A stretch of DNA of 64,000 nt from Diphasiastrum complanatum. Lineage: Eukaryota; Streptophyta; Lycopodiopsida; Lycopodiales; Lycopodiaceae. Below, one piece after another: positions 24,591-35,445 of the stretch. Under the pieces are notes generated by a model, which saw only the letters and a program-made list of their open reading frames with translations, was not told the DNA's origin and made no database searches. Position numbers and translations under genes: made by a program. The stretch's first letter is position 1, and every line of letters begins with the position of its first letter. The stretch spans positions 16,144,715 through 16,208,714 of the forward strand of contig CM055092.1 of the NCBI GenBank assembly GCA_029204225.1, in the 5' to 3' direction.

Positions 24591-25019
24591 CAAAGGGCAC
24601 TGGGACTTGAGCGGTTTCTCCCACACGTGCTTAAATCTAACATTCATCCATCTTAGAAACGTAACAAGCTTAACCATTCAGACTTAAGAAAACTGGAATG
24701 CCAACGAACTCGAAAGCCAACTCAGAATCCGTCCCCAAAGGCAAAGACAAGCCACACATGAAACCCAAGGCATAGTGGTCGCCAAACTGACCAATTGGCA
24801 TAGCGGCGAGCCACACGTCGGTGACGTGGACCCTTGGACAGCGGCGACGCAAAAAGGTTGTAGTAAAGGTCCTTCCACTTGGACTAGTCCCGAAGGCGAA
24901 ACCGAAATGGTAATCATCCCCAAGGATCAACTTTATTAAATTTTGGAAGAGGTTACATTCATACATAGACTGACTAGTCTCGGGGCCACCAACACGTGCT
25001 GGGCATTGTGCCTGGCTCA

Positions 25020-25445
25020 TGCTGGTAGAGGGAGCTGAGACCCGGCGACTGGATTCCTGGCGCTGGTTGAGCTGCCCAAGTTTCTGTCTGCCGGACTCCC
25101 CCTATAGTTCGGCGTAATTCGGCGCACCTCCTCTGTGCTGAAATATAGTGCTTTCTGGTAAAGCACGCTTTTTAGGACTTAGTTTTTATTTTGCTGATTA
25201 AGCCTGGAAAGCCTGGCAGAATTAGTCTGGGTCCCGGGAGCCATCCCGGTGCAGAATCAACTTGCTTTCTGACTAGGCCATGACTCGAGCTCCAGAGCTA
25301 GCTCATGAGTTGTGACTACTTGACTGGCTCACCACAGGTCGGAGGCTCAGTCCTTGACATTCTAACTTGCTCTGGGACCTTAGGGAGCGTCACCCCTCAG
25401 AATCTTACAGGGCACGCTGGGTGCACCCGAGTCAGCTTTACAACA
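25020..25445 (-). repeat. 3' LTR of chromovirus-type gypsy element, family E
   Basis: On the minus strand, TGTTGTAAAGC at 25445 follows a purine-rich tract (AAATGAGGGGAGGA, 25446-25459), as expected for a 3' LTR start. Sequence down to about 25020 resembles 34541-34880, which starts TGTTGTAAAAC. The far end of this LTR is uncertain and may lie nearer 24400. Confidence 0.65.
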
Positions 25446-25774
25446 TCCTCCCCTCATTTGAAAAAGCTGATGTCCTCATCAGGGCCAAACTAGACCTAGG
25501 ACTTAATTCATCGGCCTTAACAACTTTTGAGTTAAAATACATTGGCAGTAGCACAGGAAAAGTGTGGATCAAGTTCAGTTACGTAAAACATGTGTAAAGC
25601 TGCAAGTGATTTATTGACAAACTTAAGAAAGATACCTGGAAGCTCCTTGAACTTCAAAGTGGCCATGAGTGTTCATAGAGGAGGCATGTCGCCAGGTAGT
25701 GCTTTGTGTGCCGATTTGGAAAAATGGCTATTGCGTTGATTTTTCTGCAGATAATCTGTCAGTACTTCAGGGGC

Positions 25775-26055
25775 TCACTCCTTAAGCTTGTCTTCGTACT
25801 CCCAAGAAGCCTCAATGAGTGGAGCCCGTAGCCACTTCACTAGATATTCACGTTGAACGCTAGTTCGCTTTCTATGTGCCAATATTTGTTCTGATATTTG
25901 TTGGTGGGTGACGGAGTTCGTGTTGCCGATCAAATCGCTCATCCGGTTTGTATCATTTGAGTAATGAGATATGAAACACATTGTGTATATCCAAGCTGGA
26001 TGGTAGCGCCAATCGGTAAGCCACTGGGTTGATCTTCTTGGTGACATGATATGGC
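25775..26055 (-). pseudogene. Chromovirus integrase C-terminus with chromodomain
   Basis: The minus-strand sequence encodes the end of a Ty3-gypsy integrase: a GPYHV...[11 protein letters not shown] block with [10 protein letters not shown], then a chromodomain with REYLVKWLRAPLIEASWE, ending at a stop near 25775. A single frame change lies between the two parts. Chromodomains of this type direct integration to chromatin marks (family knowledge). The rest of pol is missing: at about 26056 the sequence switches abruptly to a plus-strand copia gag. Confidence 0.85.
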
Positions 26056-26056
26056 C

Positions 26057-27750
26057 CCGCATAAGGTCGAACGAAATTTATCGAGTCTACCTGAAGCCTA
26101 CAAAAATTGGGTAATGGCAATTTCTACCCAGGAGCACCTCACTCTGTCAAGAGTAATTTCACTGCACCTACAAGAGGAGATAAGAAGGTCAGCATCCTCC
26201 TTAGGCTCAAAATCAGATCCTCAAGCTCTATATTTGAGAAATAGAAAGTTTAGATCCAAGAGATCTATAAAGTCAGGTTATACTGACAAGAAGAGCAACA
26301 TGCAATCTAGACCAGATTCCGGTTTAGGATCGAATTCAAGCCCTTCATCATTCCAACCAGTGCAGAAACTCTTCTGCAGATACTGTAAGAGGACAAGCCA
26401 TGAAATCAAGGACTACCGAACTTTTAAATACAACAACGAAAAGAAGAAGCAATTCCAACAACAAGCACATAGTGCTACAACCAGTCACTCAAATCAGCAA
26501 CAAGAAGAAGATGCAGCAGCTTTCATGACCAAAGTAGGAGAACATCAGGATATAGATTCCTGGTATCTAGATTCCGGAGCAACTCAACACATGACTCACC
26601 ATCGCGACTGGTTCAAAGACTATAAGTCATTCACCCACTCTTGAGTTGTGCAACTTGGAGACAACTCATCACATTCAATCGAAGGTGAAGGAATAGTCAG
26701 AGTTGAATTCAAATGAGGTGAAGTCAAGTTGTTGTCCGACGTTCTCCATGTTTCAAATCTGACCAAGAATCTGTTCTTAGTTAGCAGGATCACCGATTCA
26801 AATTGAAGGGTTGAATTCGATATAGAAGGATGCACATTTCTTGACAAATCCTGAAAGGTTCTAGCCTATGAAAAAAGAAGCGGCTATCTTTACAAACTCA
26901 GCCATTTCTACTCTTCTAACTGTCAAGCTCTTCACACAGCTACTTCTGAATCAACTGATATGTTGTGGCATTTCTGACTTGGCCATCTTAATTTCATCAG
27001 TATTCAACAAATGTCTACTCAAGGTCTAGTACAAGATCTACCTTCTATCAGCAAGCAAACTTTTCCATGCGAAAGCTGTATTATCAGCAAGCATGCTAGA
27101 AGCCCCTTCATTTCAGACTCAGTTCATACATCCAAGGGCTTGCTTGACCTTGTACACAGTGACATTTGTGGCCCGATGCAAACTGCTTCCACAGAGGGAG
27201 CTCTCTATTTCCTATTCTTCATCGACGACTTCTCTCAAAGGACTGCTACCTACTTTATAAAGAACAAATCTGAAGCGTTTGAGTTCTTCAAGCAGTTCAA
27301 CGCGTCTGCATAAAATCAGACCCAGAGGAAGATCAAGGCTCTATGAACACATGGAGGGGGAGAGTATATCTCCACATAATTTAAGGAGTTCTGTGAGGCC
27401 AGCGGAATACATCAACAATTTACAACCAGCTATTCACCTCAGTCCAACAGTATAGCTTAACGGAAGAATCGGACAGTCATCAAAAGTGCCAAGAGCATGC
27501 TAGCCCATGAAGAAATTCTGGACAGAAGTTGTTACTACATCTGCCTATTTACGAAATCGATTCATCACTAAAGCCCTGAATGGAAAGACACCTTATGAGG
27601 TGTGGACAGGATCAAAACCATCACTCAAAAGTGTTCGAGTGTTTGGATACATCATTTTTGTTTAGATCCCGAAAATCTAAGAAGAAAGCTGGATGACAAG
27701 AGTAGGAAAACGATTTTCATTGGCTATTTCCCATATCACAGGTATAGGGC
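26057..27750 (+). pseudogene. Copia family B: Gag end, protease and integrase
   Basis: Fragment of a copia polyprotein. It has the Gag C-terminal part ([15 protein letters not shown]), a zinc knuckle (CRYCKRTSHEIKDYR, last Cys replaced by Tyr), the protease active site WYLDSGATQHMT and the GAG-pre-integrase CxxC motif (FPCESCIIS). The integrase core follows with HSDICGPM, FIDDFSQR and a damaged second Asp/Glu region. Several stops and frameshifts occur (for example near 26642 and 27315). It is truncated on the left by the chromovirus joint at 26056. On the right, at about 27750, it passes directly into family-A RNase H. It probably forms one old element with the family-B piece at 34898-36288. 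Confidence 0.85.
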
Positions 27751-28139
27751 TTTCCAAAAAGCAAGATACTATATCTCTCTCTTCATGTGAGGCCGAGTAC
27801 AAAGCACTCACTACAACTACCAAAGAAGTGCTTTGGATCAAGAGGTTATTAATGGAACTAAAGTGCATCAAGGAGGATGATCTACCAATGATCAAGTGTG
27901 ATACCATCTCGGCCCAAGCTCTTGCCAACAATCCCATAATTCATGCAAGAAGCAAGCACATAGAAGTGGCACACCATTTTGTGAGAGAAAAGCTTATTGG
28001 AGGAGAAATCTATTTGGAGCATGTCAACTCGTCCTCTTGTATTGCCGATCTACTCACCAAGCCTTTGAGCAAAAGTGCTTTCATCAAGCATAGATCTAAT
28101 CTTGGAGTTATATCAAGATCAATGCTCAAATCTTCATAG
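27750..28139 (+). pseudogene. Copia family A: RNase H C-terminal piece
   Basis: The frame reads SKKQDTISLSSCEAEYKAL, followed by the C-terminal RNase H and tail of a copia polyprotein (HIEVAHHFVREKL, ADLLTKPLSK), and ends in a normal stop at 28139. A polypurine tract and LTR follow as they should. Upstream of 27750 the reading is family B, so this is the displaced 3' end of the family-A element whose 5' part lies on the minus strand at 36289-41370. Confidence 0.9.
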
Positions 28140-28148
28140 ATAATTTTT

Positions 28149-28157
28149 TAGGAGGAG
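28149..28157 (+). other. Polypurine tract, family A
   Basis: A purine run (AGGAGGAG) ending at the first base of the 3' LTR; the usual primer for plus-strand synthesis. Confidence 0.8.
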
Positions 28158-28894
28158 TGTGAAGAATTGAAAAAGATTATCTATGTTAGATATAGGGGTC
28201 TTATGTTTTTTACATCAAGCATCTAGGTGTAGGATGTTGATAGGAATAAATTTGGCATAGATGGCAAATTATGCATTTCCACTTGTAATGCCACTATTGA
28301 GCCAAAATAGAGTAAGAGGCTAAACACTTGCTATTTAGAGTGTAGACAAGTGTAAAGTTTTTGTTTGATGAATTCCAAGAGGTCCAATAGGACATAGAGG
28401 TGGAACCTTATGAAGTCCAATAGGAAATTGAGGTGTGCTTGAATATAGTCCAATAGCATTAAGAGGTGCATAGATCAATGATCCAATAGGATCAAGAGGT
28501 GACAAAATGTGGTCCAATCATAGTTAAGCATAGTGGTAGCTCGTGGACCTACTAGTATCATTGTACTCCTCATTTTGAAATCAATTGATTTGGTGATTTC
28601 ATGGATTTTGTGAGTTTTTGGATTTCTAGCTTTCTCTCTCTACCCGAGAGCTCTTGATGCATTTTCTCTCTCTACCCGAGGAGAGCAGCTTGTTTTTACT
28701 TAGATTATTTTTTGAATACTTCCCACACGTGTGAGTGAGAGTTGGAAGTGATTGAATGCATGTAGTAGTGTGTTTTTGCCATAGGATTCAAGATTGATCT
28801 TGAATCTCAATCTAGTCTTGATCTTGGTGCATCTACACACCTTAGGAGATCACAAGTACATGTAGTGGACAGTCCACACGTGTGAAAATCAACA
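28158..28894 (+). repeat. 3' LTR of copia family A
   Basis: A 737-bp LTR, TGTGAAGAAT...CAACA, near-identical to the reverse complement of 40633-41370 with a low density of scattered substitutions. It is followed by TATAG (28895-28899), the same five bases that precede the other LTR (41371-41375 read on minus). Confidence 0.95.
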
Positions 28895-28899
28895 TATAG

Positions 28900-29010
28900 C
28901 CATGGTTGGATTAGAGCGTTAGAGGGTAAGGGCCAAATTTGTGTGGCCTCAGGGATGTCACGCTGGATCACCTGCTTGGTGCTAGAGTCTTCAGAGAATG
29001 AGGAGGCCAT
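28900..29010 (-). pseudogene. Additional ORF of gypsy family G, N-terminal piece
   Basis: The minus frame starts MASSFSEDSSTKQVI at 29010 and runs to the family-A insertion point at 28895-28899. Beyond the insertion it continues in the same frame at 41371 on the plus strand, apart from one TAG codon at the joint. It lies downstream of integrase, the place of the additional (env-like or accessory) ORF of Tat/Athila-type elements. Function unknown. Confidence 0.65.
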
Positions 29011-30182
29011 GTTAGCAGTGATGATTAAAGGTCGAAAAAGTAGGAAAAACGGTGGAAAAGGTAAAAAGGTGTGGAAACGACAAAAAACTGTGAATTACGA
29101 GTGTGGGATGGCAAGAATTATAGTTCAGAGTGCAGATCTGGATTCAGTATGAGCATATGGTAGCTTGTAGGCAATTTGGTCACAAACAGAGAACTTGGTA
29201 ATTTCAGTGTAAATTTTGGTAGAGCTTCGCTAGCAAAGGTGACAAATGACTCAAATTCGGCCCTTATATAGTGGATTTTAGAGTGCGTATTAGGTGAAAT
29301 CCACTTTCTCTTGTTCAGTTCCACCCAAATTTTGGCAGGGACCTTCTTCACAAAATTCTAAGACTCAAGGAAGTCTACGAGAGTTCAGAAGGTGATTTGA
29401 CTGCCCTGCGAAGGTTCTGCGATGGTTCAGATTGTCTGCGAGGGTTCAACTCTCGCAGGAAGTGATTTCTCGCACAACATGTTCCTGTGATTGGAGTTTC
29501 AAGATTAGACCATGCAGATAGGCTAATTTCACTGCTATAATTCCATTTAGGCACCTTGCGAGGGTTGGTAAGATGATCTTGATGCTCTGCGAGGGTTCTG
29601 AAAATTCAGCTTTTGGGAACCCTCGCACACACTAAAACATGGTGATTTCTCCATCAGGAACTCTCACAGATATTTTTATGGATGCATCTGGGTCAGATCT
29701 AGTGATTGTCCAAGTTTCAAGAGCTACCTCCTAGGGGATCTCCAAAAATCATGAAAAAAGTACTCTTTTAGAGTGTTTTTTGATGAGATTTTGAGATTTT
29801 CTAATTTTTAACTTTTGTAATCTGGCAATCAGCTTCATCCATGCTTGATCTGACTGTTGGGAGTTCTCTAGAAGTTCTGATGGATAATTGGTAGTAGATC
29901 TACCAGTTCTTGTTGAATGCCCTTAATTTGCCATAGTTACTGAGATCGAGGTCTCTGATCTGCAAATTTAGGGGACTTATTGGCATAATCTAATGATCAG
30001 CTTCCTCCTTGATCCCATCTGGATCTGGATCCTTCTTGGATTCTGATGGATTTTTTTGATCTTGCCAGATCTGGCTGAATCTTGATGGATCTAGCTTGAT
30101 TTAGCTTGATCTTCTTAGATCTAGCGGTGATGGTTTAGCAGAATAGCTTTTCGTAACGTGCCACCACCAATCTGGATCTATC
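29011..30182 (-). other. Gypsy-G spacer between integrase and additional ORF
   Basis: About 1.1 kb of non-coding sequence. Between 29370 and 29640 it carries several copies of a TGCGAGGGTT-like block in both orientations. These resemble blocks in the tandem array at 2667-3240. Its 30000-30140 part is rich in repeated GATCT/TGATCT words. It has no gene. Confidence 0.6.
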
Positions 30183-31300
30183 TTACTTTGGTGGCCAGTA
30201 CTTGTGCAACCGGCTACTGTTAATGGGTGTGTTGAATGGCGTCCCATCTAGCTTCTCTAAATTCACGGCTCCATGATTAAGAATTTCCTTGATCTGATAA
30301 GGACCTTCGCCTGTGAATTTTAATTTTCCCTTGATCGCCTTGGTTTTATACATCAGGACTAGATCTCCGGAGTGAAGATCCTTCTTTTGTAACCTGCGAT
30401 CGTGCCATGCTTTGTGTCTTTCCTTTTCAGCTGCTCGTGCATTCACAACTAGTAAGCGTGTTTCACAGAGATTATGCAGAGCTTCGTGGCGTAGTTGTAG
30501 AGATTTGGATTCATTCAGACGTTGCGTTGTAGCAATCCTTAATGAAGGAACTAGAAACTCTACTGACATTACAGCATCCTGACCATATACCAATTGAAAA
30601 GGTATTTGATAAAATGCTTCCTTTATATGATGTCCTGAATGCCCACAAAGCAGCATGCAACTTATGTTCCCAATCTGATCTGCTAGCTTCAACTGTTTTC
30701 GTGAGCACGCTACATAGGATTTTATTGGATGATTCTGCTTGCCCATTACCATGAGGATAACAAGGCGTACTGGTTTTGTGGATCACGAAGAATTCCTCCA
30801 ACATGACCTTGATGGTCTCATTGATGAAATGACTTCCGCGATCGCTGACTAGCTCCACCGGGCATCCAAAGCGCACAATGATATTTTCATAAAGGAACTT
30901 GGCAGTGGTCCTAGCATCAGCTACTCTTACTGCCTTGGCTTAGACCCACTTGGTGAGGTAGTCTGTGGCTACAATTATGTATCGAGCCTAAGAACTCCTT
31001 GCTACAGGGTGAATTGGACCAATATAATCCAATCCCCACTTTTTGAATGGTGCTTGGGCTAAGACCGGGTGCAATAGGTCATAATTCAATCTCGTTGGTC
31101 TTCTCACCCTTTGGCACACATCGCACTTTCTCAGATATTCCTCCGTATCCTTATGAATCGTTGGCCACCAACATCCTGATTGCAGGATCTTGCGAACTGT
31201 AATGTCGGATGCAAAATGGCCTCCACCCATGCCTTCACGTGAAAGCGAAATGATCTGGGTGGCCTCATGAGGGAGAATACACCGCCGAAGAATTCTGTCT
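30183..31300 (-). pseudogene. Gypsy family G integrase
   Basis: Minus-strand integrase read in pieces. It has an HHCC zinc-binding part with GGGHFASDITVRKIL and CDVCQR, then the core with GLDYIGPI, VSDRGSHF and HGNGQAESSNKIL (the D, D and E of the DDE triad). A C-terminal part ends SRLHKYWPPK with a stop at 30183. Interrupted by at least one stop near 30940 and by frame changes near 30870-31000 and 31240, so not functional as read. It follows RNase H in the normal gypsy order. Confidence 0.9.
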
Positions 31301-31406
31301 GGTCCTCTTCAATACAACTGGCCAACAATCAGCTGATAAGGTCTAGCCTTCAAGATCAATTTCCACTGATCCACCTTGGGTAGTGACTTGTCTGGTTGGC
31401 CCCGCA

Positions 31407-31715
31407 TTAGATATTCAACACAACATCGGCCAACTCATCGTCGGGTTGGGTTGCAATCTCCTTCCCCTTGATTCGAGACACATGATCTGCCATGTAGTGT
31501 TGTTTTCTCTTGCGAACTACTATCCGAAAATCAAATTCCAATAACAAAAGTAGCCATTTGGTGATTCTCCCGGTGTTGTAAGTTTTATTAACGAGATAGA
31601 GCAAGGGTTGATGGTTCGTATAAAAAGCAAAATGTGTGGCCATCAGGTAGTGTCGAAATTTCTTAACCGCATAGATCATTGCCAGTGCTTCCCGCTTTGT
31701 GGTTGAATAATTCAT
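31407..31715 (-). pseudogene. Gypsy family G RNase H
   Basis: The frame shows NYSTTKREALAMIYAVKKFR and HQPLLYLVNK, the hallmark RNase H region of plant Ty3-gypsy elements, followed by TGRITKWLLLLLEFDF. Continuous with reverse transcriptase upstream through damaged sequence. Confidence 0.9.
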
Positions 31716-31929
31716 TTCTGTATCACTGAGCTGTCGGCTTACAAATCGGATTGGAAAATCGTTTTTGTGTTCACCTGGGCTTACTTCGATGCATCCGTAT
31801 GCACGTGAAACTCAATGGACCAATTGGGTGGGCGTAAGATTGGTGTTGAAACCAATGCATCCTTAAGCTTTTGGAAAGCCTTTAGGACTTCCTCGTTCCA
31901 ATGTGGATCCGTTGTGAGTTTGTAAATTG

Positions 31930-33106
31930 GTCGAGCTAACTTCGCAAATCAAGAATGAAGATCCTATAATAGTTAGCATGACCCTTAAAGATGTAGACTT
32001 CGCGGATCATCCCCAGTGGTGGTAGATCAACAATGATTCTGATCTTTGATAGGTCTGTGGCGATCCCGTGTCTTGACACTATATGGCTGAGAATCAAGCC
32101 ATGTGTCACCCAAAATTGACATTTTTCTAGATTCAAGGAGATCTAGAAGTCGCGGCATTTTTGTAGCACTTTCTCCAAATTGGATAAGTGTTCTGAGTCT
32201 GGTCCATGCACGCACAGATCGTCCAAGAAAATTTCCAAAAAATTTTGCAAATAATCTTTGAATGTCGTCTGCATGACTCGTTGTAAGGTGCTTGGGGCAT
32301 TGCAAAGTCCGAATGGCATCACTTTATAGACATAGGTTCCTCATTCCATGGCAAATGTTGTCTTGTGTTGGTCTTGGGGGGCTATTTTCACCTGGTTGTA
32401 GCCGCTGAAGCCGTCTAGAAAACTATAGGCTTCGGTGCCAACTACTCTGTCGAGGACACTTTTCGTAAATGGTAAAAGAAAATGGTCCTTTTTGGTGACT
32501 GCATTGAGCGCCTTTAGATTCACACAAATCCGCATTTTGCTGTTCTTCTTGGGTACTATAACTATCAGCGATACCCATTCCATGTGCTCGATTTCATAAA
32601 TGAAATCTACATCCATTAGCTTCTGCAATTCGTGCTTGATCAGCTCTGTATAATTCAGGTTGTAGCGGTAGTAATGGCTTACCTTGGGGACTGCTCCGTC
32701 CACCAAGGGTATGGTGTGTTGGACTACTATTGGAGGAATGCCCTTAAGGTCACTGTAACTCCAGGCAAAACAGTCTTTATACTCCACCAACAATGATCGT
32801 AGTCTCTTGAACTGTGCGGGCGTTAATTGCTCTCCCACATGCACTATCTTTTCTTTTTCACCTGGCTTGGCAAGGTTCATCGGTTGTGTTCACGCAGGTC
32901 TCTCGAAGACTTGTTTCGTTGGTGCCTGACTTTGATCAGTTCTCGCTGGGCTTACGACATCATTATTACCACGTCTTCCAAGGTATAATTTTTGAAAGTT
33001 TCAGGCATCTCGTGAACTGAAGCTCATCGAGATTCCTCCTTCAGCATATTTACGTCTGAGACTTAAAGCATTTAATGGGGATTGAAACAAAATGGGACAA
33101 TTTTCT
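31930..33106 (-). pseudogene. Gypsy family G reverse transcriptase
   Basis: Contains the RT N-terminal linker (LRRKYAEGGIS near 33040), then YKDCFAWSYSDLKGI, the palm with RICVNLKALNAVTKKDHF and FSGYNQVKIA, MPFGLCNAPSTLQ, and the catalytic box read as FLDD (near 32230). Several former Trp codons are now TGA stops (for example near 33010 and 32895), the change expected from cytosine deamination at methylated sites. The frame is open up to 33106, where the poly-C tract begins. No protease lies next to it here; the matching protease is at 43272-44681. Confidence 0.92.
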
Positions 33107-33126
33107 CCCCCCCCCCCCCCCCCCCC
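33107..33126 (+). repeat. Poly-C tract at a rearrangement junction
   Basis: Twenty consecutive C. On its left the minus strand codes for the gypsy-G RT linker; on its right the plus strand codes for the end of the additional ORF. The two sides therefore point away from each other. Confidence 0.9.
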
Positions 33127-33436
33127 ATATTCTTTGATCCGAATAAGACGCTAGCTTCCGACAAAGTCGAAGATCAGCTGCCGGTCGCTCGTGTGTATTA
33201 TTGAGTTGCCCTTCTTGGCGATCCATGGACACGCAGATTCCAAGTGTGGGTTGACCAAGACTGGCTGACAGGAGTCCACAAGTCCCTCCACATGCTCAAG
33301 GACTTGAAGAAACTGAATCGCCTCAACTTTATGGAAGACGTCACGGACCACCTGATCCAACAAAGGCGGGCCAAAAAGACTCTTCACTGAACCGGCAAAG
33401 TGCCGAGGGACCGGCACCACTTCAGGTCATGGGTCC
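33127..33436 (+). pseudogene. Additional ORF of gypsy family G, C-terminal piece
   Basis: The plus frame includes KTLASDKVEDQLPV, then after one stop VWVDQDWLTGVHKSLHML and DHLIQQRRAKKTLH, and stops about 50 bp before the LTR. The segment just before the LTR matches the segment before the 3' LTR of the short element at 5110-5165 (GTGCCGAGGGACC). It is the expected 3' end of the ORF whose middle lies at 41371-43330. Confidence 0.6.
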
Positions 33437-34201
33437 TGTTGGGGGTATTCCCAACAAAGTGTAAATAAATAAAATCGTCCAATAAAATGTGTTGCGAGGG
33501 CATGGCATCCTGCACGTATAAGCCCATGGCCCAATGAGCATGCTAGCTTAAGTTGTAAATAAATAAAATAGACTTGGGCCTTTGAATTAAAATAAAACTA
33601 AAAGCCCAAAGTCATTTTTAAACTTAGAGACTACTTTGTACTTTTTGTGGACCCTTGGATCAAGTTGCATCCAAGATGAATGGATAGGATCAATGTAAAT
33701 ATTAGCCAATAGGATTTTCGGGCAAGGGCCTTCCCCATTTTATAAAAAGGCACCATTTGTACTCTATTTTCATGTTTAATAGAGAGGAGGAGATTCTATC
33801 ATTTTGAGAGCTCAAGCATCCTCATTTGCTAATCACTCTTGCTTATGCTATTGTTGTGATTGCTTGTTATTTTCATTTCCCATGCTTTTTGGTTTATGCT
33901 AGTTAAGATTTTTTCCATAAGCAATGAAATTGAGCATTTGAGCTAACCTCCATCTCATCCCTCTCTCTTTCTCTCTTCTCTTTCTTCTCCCTCTTCTATT
34001 TTATCCTCTCTCTTCACCCAAAATCATGATGAAGTTAGTTTAGGAAGAGTAGAGTTAGTGTGAGTAGTGTTAGTGGAGGTAGAGTTAGATGCAAAGTAGG
34101 AAACTAACTAAAAATAGCATCTATGCATAGTTAGGTGCCTATCCAGTGAACTAACCCTTGTTGATAGGCGGGAGGGCTATACTACGCAAGATCTACGACC
34201 C

Positions 34202-34205
<4 letters not shown>
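33437..34205 (+). repeat. LTR of gypsy family G
   Basis: Starts TGTTGGGGGTATTCCC and ends ACGACCCTACA. The first part resembles the LTRs at 1406 and 5166 (shared AAATAAATAA, GTATAAGCCCA and CCAATGAGCA words). It lies directly downstream of the additional-ORF end, so it is the 3' LTR. No second LTR of this family was found near 44.7 kb, so the 5' end of the element is missing. Confidence 0.75.

Positions 34206-34262
<57 letters not shown>
34206..34262 (+). repeat. (GA)n microsatellite next to the gypsy-G LTR
   Basis: Pure dinucleotide run that abuts the LTR end. The element may have inserted into the array, or the array may have grown from the target site. Confidence 0.9.
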
Positions 34263-34267
<5 letters not shown>

Positions 34268-34540
34268 CTCTTTTTTCACAAACTTACAGTCTTTTATAGC
34301 ATATCCATGCCTCATTAATGACTCTTTGGTTTCCTTCCATAATGAAAACCCTATCAACAATATGACTAGATTCAATGCATCTAACATTCAAATTTGAATG
34401 TGTCCAAACTTGCCCTCCTAACTTTCCCACACTTTTCAAAAGTAGTAATTCAAATGAACTTTGACTAAAATAAGTTTCATAAAGTTTATCTCCAAGTCTA
34501 AAATGCATGTTGGCCTAATAGTGTGTATTAACCAACTTGT
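34263..34540. other. Short unclassified spacer
   Basis: No recognisable feature between the microsatellite and the family-E LTR fragment. Confidence 0.5.
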
Positions 34541-34897
34541 TGTAAAACTACCTTTACAAGCTTTACTTCCGGCGCCACTGGCGCCAGCATTGTCCCTGAC
34601 GCCAGGCTGAAAAACTTTGATCGGTTCTAGCGAAGTCCAGAGAGCTCGGATCGATGTGCAATCACCTCACACAATCTAGGCATGATTAAAGGAAGCCTGG
34701 GGATCAATAAATTCTGAGAAAATGACTTTCTAGAGAGAGAAAATGTGCTTTACTAACTTGGGCAAAGCACTTGGTAAGAGGGGAGGTGGCGAATCCCACC
34801 AAAACTATAGGGGAATGCGAGTTGCGACTCAGGGCAACTCCAACCAAGTCTCAGCTTCCCTTGCTGGAATGTTGTCCTGGCGCCCGCCTTGGAGCGT
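34541..34897 (+). repeat. Family-E (chromovirus-type) LTR fragment
   Basis: Begins TGTTGTAAAACTACC and includes CCGGCGCCACTGGCGCC. The start matches 52611-52718 and later parts resemble 25020-25445 on the minus strand. It is cut on the right by the family-B LTR. Confidence 0.6.
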
Positions 34898-35438
34898 GAT
34901 AACATTGGCTAGAGAAGATTTCTGATTCTGTTAAGACAACACTTATATTGACTTACATGAAAGACTCACTTTCATTTCTTGATTCAGCTAGTATATATTT
35001 ATAAGTGTCTTCAAAAATATCGTATAAGCATTAAATGCTATTTACGCCAGTCTTTGTATAGGTACAAAGTTGGCAACCGCCCTTGGGATATTTGGCTGTC
35101 TAGTTATTTTTAGTGTTGATGATAAGTTGGCGACACCACTATGGAGAAACCCCGAAAAACCTTAAGGTGCCCTTAAACTAAAAGTATGAAAAATCTCGAA
35201 GGTGCCTCTAGAGTAAATGCAGGGAAAAAGGTGAAAAAGACAAAGGTGGGCCTAAAATTGATTCTAAGGCATTCTGGCCACTGTGTCACATTTTTTGCGA
35301 AGGTGCCTAAAAAATGATTAAGGCACAAAAAATCTCAAAGGAAAAAATGCGAAGGTCCGAAACATGTAGTCAGCCTTCGGTTTTTAGGATGCTCATTACT
35401 TGAACGATTTGTTGAGATTGAGCATAAGAAATCTAATA
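34898..35438 (-). repeat. 3' LTR of copia family B (partial)
   Basis: The minus strand begins TATTAGATTTC at 35438, right after a purine tract (AAGGGGGAG), and matches the 5' LTR at 6237-7050 including CACCTTCG-type repeats and TATATACTAGCTGAATC. Similarity is lost at about 34897, so the end of the LTR is missing. Confidence 0.85.
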
Positions 35439-35445
35439 CTCCCCC

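Noticed and set aside
24670-25020. 116-residue minus-strand frame near the chromovirus LTR
   Set aside because: Lies in or next to LTR/untranslated sequence; no recognisable domain and overlapping frames in the other phases.
30542-30754. Plus-strand frames overlapping 30.2-44.5 kb minus-strand pol (for example 30542-30754, 38273-38494, 44026-44301)
   Set aside because: Shadows of the retroelement frames on the other strand.
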